Part shown: positions 1-6,710 of the stretch, piece after piece | Position numbering within the stretch: the first letter of the stretch is position 1 | Layout of the letters: each line of letters starts with the position of its first letter | NCBI GenBank assembly: GCA_023145955.1 | Contig: JAGLDA010000164.1 | Location: forward strand, 1-24,839 | Length of the DNA stretch: 24,839 bases | Direction: 5' to 3' | Source of the DNA: Bacteroidales bacterium | GTDB lineage: Bacteria; Bacteroidota; Bacteroidia; Bacteroidales; UBA1556 | The notes under the pieces: model-generated | What the model saw: only the letters and a program-made list of their open reading frames with translations | Databases searched by the model: none | Told to the model about the DNA's origin: nothing | Position numbers and translations under genes: made by a program

Positions 1-110
1 TACCACTCTAAATCCTGTAGTACCTTTTTTTTAAATAATAATACAGTTAATATATTATTATTTATTGTAATCGGTAAACAGTATTCTGTAATTAGCAGTC
101 ATCATTTTTA

Positions 111-173
111 CAGATTACTGCCCCATTGATTACGGATTACATTTTTAAAATACATTAAAGAATATATAATTAT
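111..173. repeat. Dispersed repeat copy A (GATTAC family)
   Basis: A 63-bp stretch downstream of dnaJ matches 14884-14946 at 54 of 63 positions without gaps. Both copies carry GATTAC three times with identical spacing (here 113-118, 128-133, 135-140), preceded by one inverted GTAATC (here 67-72), so a long stem-loop is possible. It ends 36 bp beyond the dnaJ stop codon. Whether it is a REP-like mobile repeat or a transcript 3' end is not known. Confidence 0.75.
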
Positions 174-209
174 TGAATTAGACACAAATTCAGCAGAACC
201 ATATAAATA

Positions 210-1367
210 CTAATTATGGAAATAATCTCTCATTCTATCAAAGAAACTTTTATCCTTAGAAGTTGGTTTAGGGTCAAAACTACTAGATTTCTGTAATTTT
301 TCCATTACCTCAGTTTCTTCCTTATTTAGGTCTTGTGGTGTCCATACATTTATATTCACTAGCAAATCACCAGTGCCTCTATACTCCACACTAGGAAGTC
401 CTTTGCCTCTAAGTCTAAAGACCTTGCCAGCTTGAGTTCCTGCAGGTATTTTTACCTTAGCTTTTCCATCTACAGTAGGAATTTCTATGGTTGTGCCAAG
501 TACAGCATCAGGGAAACTTATATAATGATCATAAAGAAGGTTATTATCATCACGTTTTAAACTTTCGTGAGCAACTTCTTCAACTACAACAATCATATCA
601 CCATTAATTCCTCCACGTACAGCAGCATTTCCTTTACCAGAAACAGATAATTGCATACCATCTTCTACTCCTGCTGGAATGTTTAGTGTAACCACTTCTT
701 CGCCTTTTACGATTCCATTTCCACTACATTTCTTACATTTATGCTTAATTATTTGACCCTCACCACTACAACTAGGGCAAACACTTTGAGTTTGCATATT
801 CCCTAAGAAAGTTTGCTGTACTCTAGTTACATGTCCACTACCATTACAAGTGCTACAAGTAGTAGTTTCACCACTTTCAGCGCCAGAGCCACTACAGCTA
901 TCACAAGAAATGTATTTGTTTACCTTAATTTTCTTCTCAGCGCCATGAGCAATATCTTTAAGGTCAAGTTTTACCCTTACTCTAAGATTTGTGCCTTTAT
1001 TTACTCTGCGACCACCACCACGGCCACCACCAAAGCCACCGCCGCCGCCAAAACCGCCGCCGCCAAATATATCGCCAAATTGAGAGAATATGTCATCCAT
1101 ATTCATTCCGCCACCACCAAAGCCACCACCACCAGCAGCACCTTTCATTCCAGCATGACCAAATTGATCGTAACGAGATTTCTTATTGTCATCACTTAAT
1201 ACTTCGTAAGCCTCTGCAGCTTCTTTAAATTTATCCTCAGCACTAGAATCATCAGGATTTTTATCAGGATGAAACTCAATAGCCTTTTTACGGTATGCTT
1301 TCTTTATTGTAGTAGCATCAGCACCTTTATCAACTCCTAGTACCTCGTAATAATCTCTTTTTGCCAT
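210..1367 (-). CDS. dnaJ: Molecular chaperone DnaJ (Hsp40)
   Basis: Co-chaperone that delivers unfolded clients to DnaK and stimulates its ATPase in the cytoplasm. The 385-residue protein has the full type I architecture. It has an N-terminal J domain with the HPD triad at residues 33-35, and a Gly/Phe-rich linker at about 75-120 that is strongly glycine-biased. A zinc-binding region follows with four CxxCxGxG-type repeats (Cys 155/158, 171/174, 197/200, 211/214), then the C-terminal substrate-binding domains. Length is normal for the family. It lies 49 bp downstream of grpE on the same strand, so the two are probably co-transcribed as a heat-shock operon. dnaK is not in the window. No clear terminator follows the gene; a GATTAC-type repeat lies 36 bp beyond the stop. 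Confidence 0.98.
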   Translation of the reverse strand: MAKRDYYEVLGVDKGADATTIKKAYRKKAIEFHPDKNPDDSSAEDKFKEAAEAYEVLSDDNKKSRYDQFGHAGMKGAAGGGGFGGGGMNMDDIFSQFGDIFGGGGFGGGGGFGGGRGGGRRVNKGTNLRVRVKLDLKDIAHGAEKKIKVNKYISCDSCSGSGAESGETTTCSTCNGSGHVTRVQQTFLGNMQTQSVCPSCSGEGQIIKHKCKKCSGNGIVKGEEVVTLNIPAGVEDGMQLSVSGKGNAAVRGGINGDMIVVVEEVAHESLKRDDNNLLYDHYISFPDAVLGTTIEIPTVDGKAKVKIPAGTQAGKVFRLRGKGLPSVEYRGTGDLLVNINVWTPQDLNKEETEVMEKLQKSSSFDPKPTSKDKSFFDRMRDYFHN

Positions 1368-1416
1368 ATCTTGCTTTGTTTTTTTGTTCTTTGTAATATA
1401 TTATTTTTAAAGAGTA

Positions 1417-2115
1417 TTATGCTCCTGTTACAACTTTAGAAAAACGAATAACTTTATCATTCATAGTATAGCCTTTTTCAACCACATCAATAACTTTATC
1501 TTTCATATCGTCACTAGGTGCAGGGATTTGAGTTATTGCTTCGTGTAAATCAGTATCAAATTCTTTACCCTTTGCATCAATTTCAACTACATTTTTATTC
1601 TCTAATATTTTTCTGAATTTATTGAAAATTAATTCCAAACCTTCTCTATGTGCTTGGTTTTCATCAGAGTTTTCTATATTACTTAATGCTCTTTCAAAGT
1701 CATCAATTATAGAAACAATTGAAATGATAACATCTTCGCCAGCAGTTTTATAAATATCAGACTTCTCCTTTATTGTTCGCTTTCTGAAATTGTCAAATTC
1801 AGAATATAAACGCAAATACTTATCGTTGATTTCAGCAATTTTCAAATTAGCAGTTTCTAATTCTTCTTTTAGTACATCAGTTTTGCTCTTAGCTTTAGTG
1901 AAAAAGCCTTTTTTATCTTTCTTTTTATCCTCTTTAGAACTATTATTATCAGAAGTGTCTTCCTCGTTTATATTTTTATCAGTACTAATATCAGTGTCAG
2001 TATTAGTGTTATCTTCTGACTTTTGTGCTTCTTTTTCAGTAGTATTGTCAGTATTATTTAATACTTCTTCTATATCTTTTATATCCTTTTCAGTATTTTT
2101 CTTGTCCTTGCTCAT
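1417..2115 (-). CDS. grpE: Nucleotide exchange factor GrpE
   Basis: Nucleotide exchange factor that releases ADP from DnaK. The first ~75 of 232 residues are a low-complexity tail rich in Asp, Glu, Asn, Ser, Thr and Lys, as is common in Bacteroidota GrpE. A long helical, coiled-coil-forming segment follows at about 80-125 with the typical DNFRKRT stretch. The C-terminal beta domain ends in a GYTMNDKVIRFSKV motif close to the family consensus. It is the first gene of the probable grpE-dnaJ operon. No TAnnTTTG element is visible upstream, but the leader contains three consecutive palindromes (2154-2205) that may bear on regulation. No HrcA/CIRCE operator was seen. Confidence 0.97.
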   Translation of the reverse strand: MSKDKKNTEKDIKDIEEVLNNTDNTTEKEAQKSEDNTNTDTDISTDKNINEEDTSDNNSSKEDKKKDKKGFFTKAKSKTDVLKEELETANLKIAEINDKYLRLYSEFDNFRKRTIKEKSDIYKTAGEDVIISIVSIIDDFERALSNIENSDENQAHREGLELIFNKFRKILENKNVVEIDAKGKEFDTDLHEAITQIPAPSDDMKDKVIDVVEKGYTMNDKVIRFSKVVTGA

Positions 2116-2153
2116 GACTATGTCTTTTTGTAATGTTCTTAATTAGGTGTATT

Positions 2154-2205
2154 ATAGCGTCTTACGCTATTATGCGCATAGATTTTAATCTATTAATATC
2201 GATAT
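2154..2205 (-). promoter_or_regulatory. Palindrome cluster upstream of grpE
   Basis: Three palindromes lie in series 39-90 bp upstream of the grpE start. ATAGCGT/ACGCTAT has a 3-nt loop (2154-2170), ATAGATT/AATCTAT has a 2-nt loop (2178-2193), and ATATCGATAT is a perfect 10-bp palindrome (2196-2205). They could be operators or fold as hairpins in the leader RNA of a heat-shock operon. The background is AT-rich, so the two AT-only palindromes could be chance; the first, with GCG/CGC in its stem, is the best supported. Confidence 0.35.
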
Positions 2206-2312
2206 GTTTAATCAATTTTTTTGCCATAGAATATTATTAGTCATATTGTCAGTTTAATAGTGGTTTTATTTAGATAATAATTATAAATTTACACTCTAAA
2301 TTTATCTGTTAC

Positions 2313-3092
2313 ATGAAACTTATAGAAGTAAAAAAAGAGAATCTTATTTTCGAAATTATTATTAAAAATGAGAATCAACGCAATGCGCTATCAACGGACT
2401 TATTGAATCAGTTTGTTGATGCTATTGATAGCCTTATTATATCAAATTCGCGTGTGCTAATTATTAGGGCGGCAAAAGGTGCAAAGGTATGGTCATCAGG
2501 TTTTAATATTGAGGAATTGCCTGAGCCAGGTATAGATCCTGTTCCATATAATCATCCATTGGAAGTGTTAATTCGTGCCATTGAAAAAGTTAAAATACCC
2601 ATTATTGCTCTAATTGAAGGAAGTGTATGGGGTGGTGCTTGCGATCTGGCTTTTAGTTGCGATATTCTTATTGGTACCAATAATACTAGCTTTGCTATTA
2701 CTCCTGCCAAAATAGGTGTGCCATATAATTCATTGGGAATAAATCGTATTCTTAACAGAGTTAGTCCCAATATTGCTAAAGAACTATTCTTTACGGCTTG
2801 TCCTATTTCTGCTGAAAGAGCCTTCAACTTGGGAATATTAAACCATAAAGTGGATGCCGATACTATTGATGCTTATACTTACAGCATTGCAAATAAAATA
2901 GTAAGTAATTCGCCATTGAGCATTTCAGTAATAAAAAAGCAAATTGATAGTATTTCCAGGGCTAAAACGGTAGATATTGAAACAATTTCTATTATCGACG
3001 AATTACGTCAAGAAGCATATAATAGCGATGATTATTTGGAAGGTAAGCGTGCTTTTATGGAAAAACGAAAAGCAGTTTTTAAGGGAGTTTAG
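2313..3092 (+). CDS. scpB: ScpB-like methylmalonyl-CoA decarboxylase (crotonase family)
   Basis: Crotonase-superfamily enzyme that resembles E. coli ScpB/YgfG (methylmalonyl-CoA to propionyl-CoA plus CO2) along its whole 259 residues. Particularly close segments are the EELP segment near residues 67-70, EGSVWGGA at 102-109 (oxyanion hole), GVPYNSLG near 135-142, and the EGKRAFMEKRK C-terminus. Tyr138 aligns with the E. coli active-site Tyr140. The position of E. coli His66 is Phe64 here (SSGFNIEELP instead of SAGHDIHELP), so specificity or mechanism may differ. The gene stands alone, with no methylmalonyl-CoA mutase nearby, and is convergent with the next gene. A general enoyl-CoA hydratase is the alternative, but similarity to ScpB is much more specific. 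Confidence 0.8.
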   Translation: MKLIEVKKENLIFEIIIKNENQRNALSTDLLNQFVDAIDSLIISNSRVLIIRAAKGAKVWSSGFNIEELPEPGIDPVPYNHPLEVLIRAIEKVKIPIIALIEGSVWGGACDLAFSCDILIGTNNTSFAITPAKIGVPYNSLGINRILNRVSPNIAKELFFTACPISAERAFNLGILNHKVDADTIDAYTYSIANKIVSNSPLSISVIKKQIDSISRAKTVDIETISIIDELRQEAYNSDDYLEGKRAFMEKRKAVFKGV

Positions 3093-3149
3093 ATGCTGGA
3101 CTTCATTTCTACAGAGCTCAATGCAGGCTTTACAATTTTGATTTTCTCA

Positions 3150-3183
3150 TTTCAATCTAAAACATAATCACTCAGTCTGACCC
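3150..3183. repeat. CACTCRGTCTGAC-family repeat, copy 1
   Basis: Member of a short dispersed repeat family in the gap between two convergent genes. Positions 3150-3182 match 5997-6028 at about 28 of 32 positions, including a CACTCAGTCTGAC core (3169-3181). A more divergent third copy ends at 5980. The rest of the 118-bp gap is AT-rich with no other recognisable feature. Confidence 0.65.
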
Positions 3184-3210
3184 GTTAATAATTATGCATA
3201 AAACTAAATA

Positions 3211-3855
3211 TTAATTAATATAATAAAATACTGAAATAAAATGCAAAGCACTTCCCAGAAGGACAAATACATGAAATATAGCATGATTATAAGCTAGTTT
3301 CCCATCAAGCATATAAAGTGCAGCTCCAATGCTATACGCAATTCCTCCACCAAAAAGTAGTAATGCTCCATTCATGCCTAGGCTTTCTATAAATTGGGGA
3401 ACTGCAATAACTGCTATCCATCCCATTATTACATACGATATTGCAGATATCTTGCTATATTTACCAAAGAAATATACCTTAATAACTATTCCTACAGCAG
3501 CAAAAGTCCATACAATTCCAAAGATCCACCATCCTAATGTGGTTGGTAGTGCAAGTAGTAAAAATGGGGTATAAGTACCCGCAATTAGTAAATAAATTGA
3601 TATGTGATCCCATATATTAAATAGATTTCTATATTTAGGATTTACAGCCGAATGATAAAAAGTGGATGCAAAATAGAGTGTTACCATACTTATGCCATAT
3701 ACAGTAAGACTTACTATAGCCTTTGTGGTATTCATTTCTAACCCTTTTTGTATTAGAAGTATTAATGCAAAAATTGATAGAATAGCACCAATACCATGTG
3801 AAATAATATTGAGTTTTTCTTCAGCTTCTTTATATGTATTATGTACTTTTTCCAT
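3211..3855 (-). CDS. trhA: TrhA/hemolysin III (PAQR) family membrane protein
   Basis: A 214-residue integral membrane protein with about seven hydrophobic segments, the size and topology of the hemolysin III/YqfA (TrhA) family related to PAQR receptors. Diagnostic elements are the N-terminal SHGIGAILS motif, STFYHS in the third membrane segment, the DHISIYLLIAGTYTPF segment, and the C-terminal HAIFHVFVLLGSALHF motif. The conserved histidines are the presumed metal ligands. E. coli TrhA has been linked to membrane energetics; hemolytic activity is not implied by the name. A TAAATTTG promoter element lies about 50 bp upstream. The gene is divergent from mtnA. Confidence 0.88.
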   Translation of the reverse strand: MEKVHNTYKEAEEKLNIISHGIGAILSIFALILLIQKGLEMNTTKAIVSLTVYGISMVTLYFASTFYHSAVNPKYRNLFNIWDHISIYLLIAGTYTPFLLLALPTTLGWWIFGIVWTFAAVGIVIKVYFFGKYSKISAISYVIMGWIAVIAVPQFIESLGMNGALLLFGGGIAYSIGAALYMLDGKLAYNHAIFHVFVLLGSALHFISVFYYIN

Positions 3856-3904
3856 TGTTTTTTTGTTAAAATAGTTGCTCCTATATGCTAGGATTATTAT
3901 GATA

Positions 3905-3912
3905 CAAATTTA
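3905..3912 (-). promoter_or_regulatory. -7 element (TAAATTTG) for the trhA-like gene
   Basis: Read on the minus strand this is a perfect TAnnTTTG Bacteroidota -7 box, 50 bp upstream of the start codon. No TTTG -33 box is seen at the expected distance. Confidence 0.4.
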
Positions 3913-3949
3913 TAAAAACTTATCTATATTAGCATTAAATTAAAAATAT

Positions 3950-5065
3950 ATGAGAGTAGATAATAAAGACTACAGAACTATCTGGTATAATGCTGATACA
4001 AAGTATGTAGAGGTTATAGATCAGAGATTGTTGCCATTCAAATTTGAGATAGTGGAGGTTAAAACTACTGCTGAGATGGCGAAAATAATCTTAGAAATGT
4101 ACGTTCGTGGTGCTGGCTTAATAGGAGCTTCTGCAGCTTGGGGTTTATATTTAGCTACTAAAGAGAATAATGATATTTCTTTTATTGAACAATCGGCTAA
4201 GGTGTTGGCTCAAACCAGGCCAACAGCAGTGAATTTGCAAGCAGCTTTGGATAAAATGCTTCCAAAATTGAGAAATACTCCTGAGGAAAATCGTTTGCAA
4301 ATAGCAAAAGATATTGCGCAACAGATTAGTGATGATGATGCCTCTTCTTGCAAAAGAATTGGTGAGTTGGGATACGATTTTATAAAAAATAAAATATCCA
4401 AAGGTAAGAATAGACGCATAAATATTCTTACTCATTGTAATGCTGGTTGGTTGGCTTTTGTGGATTATGGTTCTGCATTGGCACCAATTTACGAAGCATA
4501 TAATAATGGAATGGATATACATGTATATGTGGATGAAACGCGACCGCGAAATCAAGGAGCAAGATTAACGGCTTGGGAACTCGGAAAGCATGGAGTGCCT
4601 CACACTCTTATTGCTGATAATGTAGGCGGACATCTAATGCAACATGGCATGGTAGATATGGTGATTGTTGGCGCTGATAGAGTTGCTAATAATGGAGATG
4701 TTGCAAATAAGATTGGCACTTACCTTAAAGCTCTAGCTGCACATGACAATAATGTGCCTTTTGTGGTGGCTTTTCCGAGTACAACATTCGATTCGCAAAT
4801 TGAGAACGGTGTGGAAGATATTCCCATAGAAATGAGAGATACTAAGGAAGTGCTTTATATGCTTGGTGAAGGAAAAGCTGAGGAAGAGAGTTTCCGTATT
4901 GCTCCTGAATTTACAAAGGCTGTAAACTATGGTTTTGATGTAACTCCTGCACGATTAATAAATGCTTATTTTACCGAGAATGGAATTTTTGAATCAGTAG
5001 AGGAATTGTTGAAAGGAGAAGGGTCTCTTTCGGCTGCGTTCAGGATGACAAAATGTGAAAGGTGA
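3950..5065 (+). CDS. mtnA: S-methyl-5-thioribose-1-phosphate isomerase
   Basis: Isomerises 5-methylthioribose-1-phosphate to the ribulose form in methionine salvage. The protein has 371 residues and belongs to the eIF2B-like isomerase fold. Visible motifs are VRGAGLIGASAAWG (52-65), LTHCNAGWLA (160-169) with the catalytic Cys163, YVDETRPRNQGARLTAWEL (193-211), and VGADRVANNGDVANKIGTY (240-258) with the catalytic Asp242. These match the Cys/Asp pair of B. subtilis MtnA in position and context. No other salvage genes (mtnK, mtnB and so on) are nearby, so the partner steps must be encoded elsewhere. Related archaeal ribose-1,5-bisphosphate isomerases are a less likely alternative. Confidence 0.9.
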   Translation: MRVDNKDYRTIWYNADTKYVEVIDQRLLPFKFEIVEVKTTAEMAKIILEMYVRGAGLIGASAAWGLYLATKENNDISFIEQSAKVLAQTRPTAVNLQAALDKMLPKLRNTPEENRLQIAKDIAQQISDDDASSCKRIGELGYDFIKNKISKGKNRRINILTHCNAGWLAFVDYGSALAPIYEAYNNGMDIHVYVDETRPRNQGARLTAWELGKHGVPHTLIADNVGGHLMQHGMVDMVIVGADRVANNGDVANKIGTYLKALAAHDNNVPFVVAFPSTTFDSQIENGVEDIPIEMRDTKEVLYMLGEGKAEEESFRIAPEFTKAVNYGFDVTPARLINAYFTENGIFESVEELLKGEGSLSAAFRMTKCER

Positions 5066-5092
5066 AAGAGGGAGAGTGTGTTTTAAGAATGT

Positions 5093-5196
5093 AATTAAAC
5101 ATTAACAATTAAACATTAACAATTAAACATTAACAATTAAACATTAACAATTAAACATTAACAATTAAACATTAACAATTAAACATTAACAATTAA
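5093..5196. repeat. Perfect 14-bp tandem repeat (7 copies)
   Basis: Seven identical head-to-tail copies of AATTAAACATTAAC cover 5093-5190, followed by a 6-bp partial copy. Each unit is two heptads, AATTAAA and CATTAAC. There are no spacers, so this is not CRISPR. It fills most of the mtnA-rpe gap and stops 3 bp before the rpe -7 element. It is a candidate slipped-strand (copy-number variable) locus. Confidence 0.97.
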
Positions 5197-5199
5197 TAA

Positions 5200-5207
5200 T
5201 ATCTTTG
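5200..5207 (+). promoter_or_regulatory. -7 element (TATCTTTG) for rpe
   Basis: Perfect TAnnTTTG match 27 bp upstream of the rpe ATG. No TTTG is present in the -33 region, which is occupied by the end of the 14-bp tandem repeat array. Confidence 0.6.
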
Positions 5208-5233
5208 CAAACTAACAATAAAGCAATAATAAT

Positions 5234-5884
5234 ATGTCACATTTAATAGCACCTTCAATGTTGTCGGCAGATTTTCTAAATCTTGGTCGTGACGTGGAAA
5301 TGATAAATAACTCAGTAGCAGATTGGTTCCATATTGATGTAATGGACGGTATGTTTGTTCCTAATATTTCTTTTGGGTTTCCAATTATGAATGCAATTTC
5401 TAAAATTGCAAAAAAACCTATGGATGTTCATCTTATGATTGAGAATCCTGATAGATATTTTGAGGAGTTTAAGAAAAATGGTGCTGATATTATTACTGTT
5501 CATTATGAAGCTGTACGTCATTTACACAGAAGTGTTCAGGCAATTAAAGCTCTTGGAATGCAGGCTGGAGTTGTACTTAACCCTCATACTTCAGTAAAAA
5601 ATCTTGAGGATATTATTGCTGACCTTGATGTGGTGCTTCTTATGAGTGTTAATCCTGGCTATGGTGGACAGAAATTCATTGAGAATACTTATGCTAAGCT
5701 AGGTGCTATGAAAGATTTGATAATTCAGAAAAACTCAAAAGCTCTAATAGAAGTAGATGGTGGTGTTGGAACTCATAATATTGGAAAATTAGTTGCTGCA
5801 GGTGCTGATGTTCTTGTGGCTGGAAGTGCTGTATTTGGATCTGATGATCCTATGAAAACTATTGAAATTCTTAAAAAAGGGTAG
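5234..5884 (+). CDS. rpe: Ribulose-phosphate 3-epimerase
   Basis: Interconverts ribulose-5-phosphate and xylulose-5-phosphate in the pentose phosphate pathway (cytoplasm, metal-dependent TIM barrel). The 216 residues contain every family landmark. IAPSMLSADF opens the first strand and HIDVMDG carries the metal and catalytic residues His33 and Asp35. DVHLMIENP carries His66, MSVNPGYGGQKF (137-148) follows, EVDGGV carries Asp175, and VAGSAVFG (195-202) binds phosphate. Length is normal. The gene has its own TATCTTTG -7 element, immediately preceded by the 14-bp tandem repeat array, and is convergent with the lipoprotein gene that follows. Confidence 0.97.
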   Translation: MSHLIAPSMLSADFLNLGRDVEMINNSVADWFHIDVMDGMFVPNISFGFPIMNAISKIAKKPMDVHLMIENPDRYFEEFKKNGADIITVHYEAVRHLHRSVQAIKALGMQAGVVLNPHTSVKNLEDIIADLDVVLLMSVNPGYGGQKFIENTYAKLGAMKDLIIQKNSKALIEVDGGVGTHNIGKLVAAGADVLVAGSAVFGSDDPMKTIEILKKG

Positions 5885-5909
5885 TTCTCAGTGGGCAGCC
5901 CTCGGTACA

Positions 5910-5966
5910 ATTAATTTTGCCTAATATTTCATGAATAATTAGAGTTTCTATGTTTGCAAAATTAAT
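5910..5966. repeat. Nested inverted repeat after rpe
   Basis: Perfect 11-bp outer arms, ATTAATTTTGC (5910-5920) and GCAAAATTAAT (5956-5966), enclose a second near-perfect palindrome at 5921-5942 (CTAAT...ATTAG, centred on TCATGA). The direct repeat CTCGGT occurs just outside (5901-5906 and 5969-5974). It could be a terminator-like structure between convergent genes or a relic of a small mobile element. No T-tract follows it directly. Confidence 0.55.
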
Positions 5967-6029
5967 CACTCGGTCTGACGATTAAGCAATTTGTTATTTC
6001 AATAGAAAACAAAACCACTCAGTCTGACG
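5967..6029. repeat. CACTCRGTCTGAC-family repeats, copies 2 and 3
   Basis: Two further copies of the dispersed repeat lie here. The core CACTCGGTCTGACG is at 5967-5980 and CACTCAGTCTGACG is at 6016-6029. Copy 3 (5997-6028) is the one most like 3150-3182, with T-rich then A-rich sequence before the core in both. Confidence 0.7.
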
Positions 6030-6120
6030 AATTCTACACTCTTAATTCCAAATTCTACATTCCAAATTCTACATTCTTAATTCCTAATTCCAAATTCAAC
6101 ATCCCAAATTCCTAATTCCT
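6030..6120. repeat. Degenerate heptad tandem repeat (13 units)
   Basis: The stretch parses without gaps into thirteen 7-bp units, nearly all of the form AATTCNN or CATTCNN. It runs into the 3' end of the neighbouring lipoprotein gene (stop at 6112-6114), so the repeat supplies that gene's last codon and stop. The unit type resembles the AATT/CATT heptads of the array at 5093-5190. Confidence 0.8.
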
Positions 6121-6699
6121 TCTCAAATAATCCCCATCATCGTAATATGTTACTGAGGCTTTTTCTTTGATACCATCGTTCTCAATAGTGAAAGTTCGGA
6201 TTAGCTTATCGTTATTAAAGGTAAAAAGATCATGTCCTATATATCCGTCAAAAATAAAATCATCAATTATTATAGGTTTTAATTGCATACCTTTAGTTGA
6301 AGTAAAAGCATATATATTTCCATAACTACCGCTTCCTGCTGATTGTGTAAAAATAAATAACTCATCAAAGCCATCATTATTAATATCGTAAAGCTGAATT
6401 TTACTAATAGGGTCAATTTCGTTTAATGTAATAGGTGATTTGTCTTCAAAATTTGCTCCAATAATCACTACATTTGTTAAGCTAACTCCCAAAGGATTAG
6501 ATATTTTAAATACAATATTTTTATTATTTGATGTTTTCAAAATTTGAATTCTGAAAGGAGTATTCTGGTTACTATCAATAATATTAACGGAATCATTGAT
6601 TAGTTTTTCAGTATTTTTAATAGGAGGGTAATCCAAATTATCGCAATTGGTGAATACAAATATTGAAAATAGGAGTATGGTTAATTTTATATACTTCAT
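6112..6699 (-). CDS. PliI-like lysozyme inhibitor lipoprotein (probable)
   Basis: A 195-residue predicted lipoprotein. A short Lys-containing, hydrophobic signal ends in the lipobox FTNC, with Cys19 as the lipidated residue. The mature part contains YDINNDGFDELFIF (104-117), an SAGSGSYG loop (120-127) and GYIGHDLF (152-159). This order resembles PliI, the periplasmic inhibitor of invertebrate-type lysozyme, whose inhibitory loop carries an SGxY motif. The DINNDGFDE stretch also resembles a calcium-binding loop, so an FG-GAP/VCBS-like protein is the alternative. It starts 11 bp after porZ ends on the same strand and is probably co-transcribed. Its last codons lie inside a heptad repeat, so the C-terminus may vary between strains. 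Confidence 0.65.
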   Translation of the reverse strand: MKYIKLTILLFSIFVFTNCDNLDYPPIKNTEKLINDSVNIIDSNQNTPFRIQILKTSNNKNIVFKISNPLGVSLTNVVIIGANFEDKSPITLNEIDPISKIQLYDINNDGFDELFIFTQSAGSGSYGNIYAFTSTKGMQLKPIIIDDFIFDGYIGHDLFTFNNDKLIRTFTIENDGIKEKASVTYYDDGDYLRRN

Positions 6700-6710
6700 T
6701 AATAATAGCG

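Noticed and set aside
813..1228. Two plus-strand open frames with Thr/Ser- and His/Arg-rich products opposite dnaJ
   Set aside because: They are mirror frames of the Gly-rich linker and zinc-finger codons of dnaJ; composition follows from the opposite strand.
1790..2146. Plus-strand open frame, Ser/Leu/Phe-rich, opposite grpE
   Set aside because: It is the complement of the acidic, Ser/Lys-rich tail of grpE and shows no independent start signals or homology.
5093..5190. Possible CRISPR array
   Set aside because: Units are 14 bp, contiguous and without spacers, and no cas gene is present.
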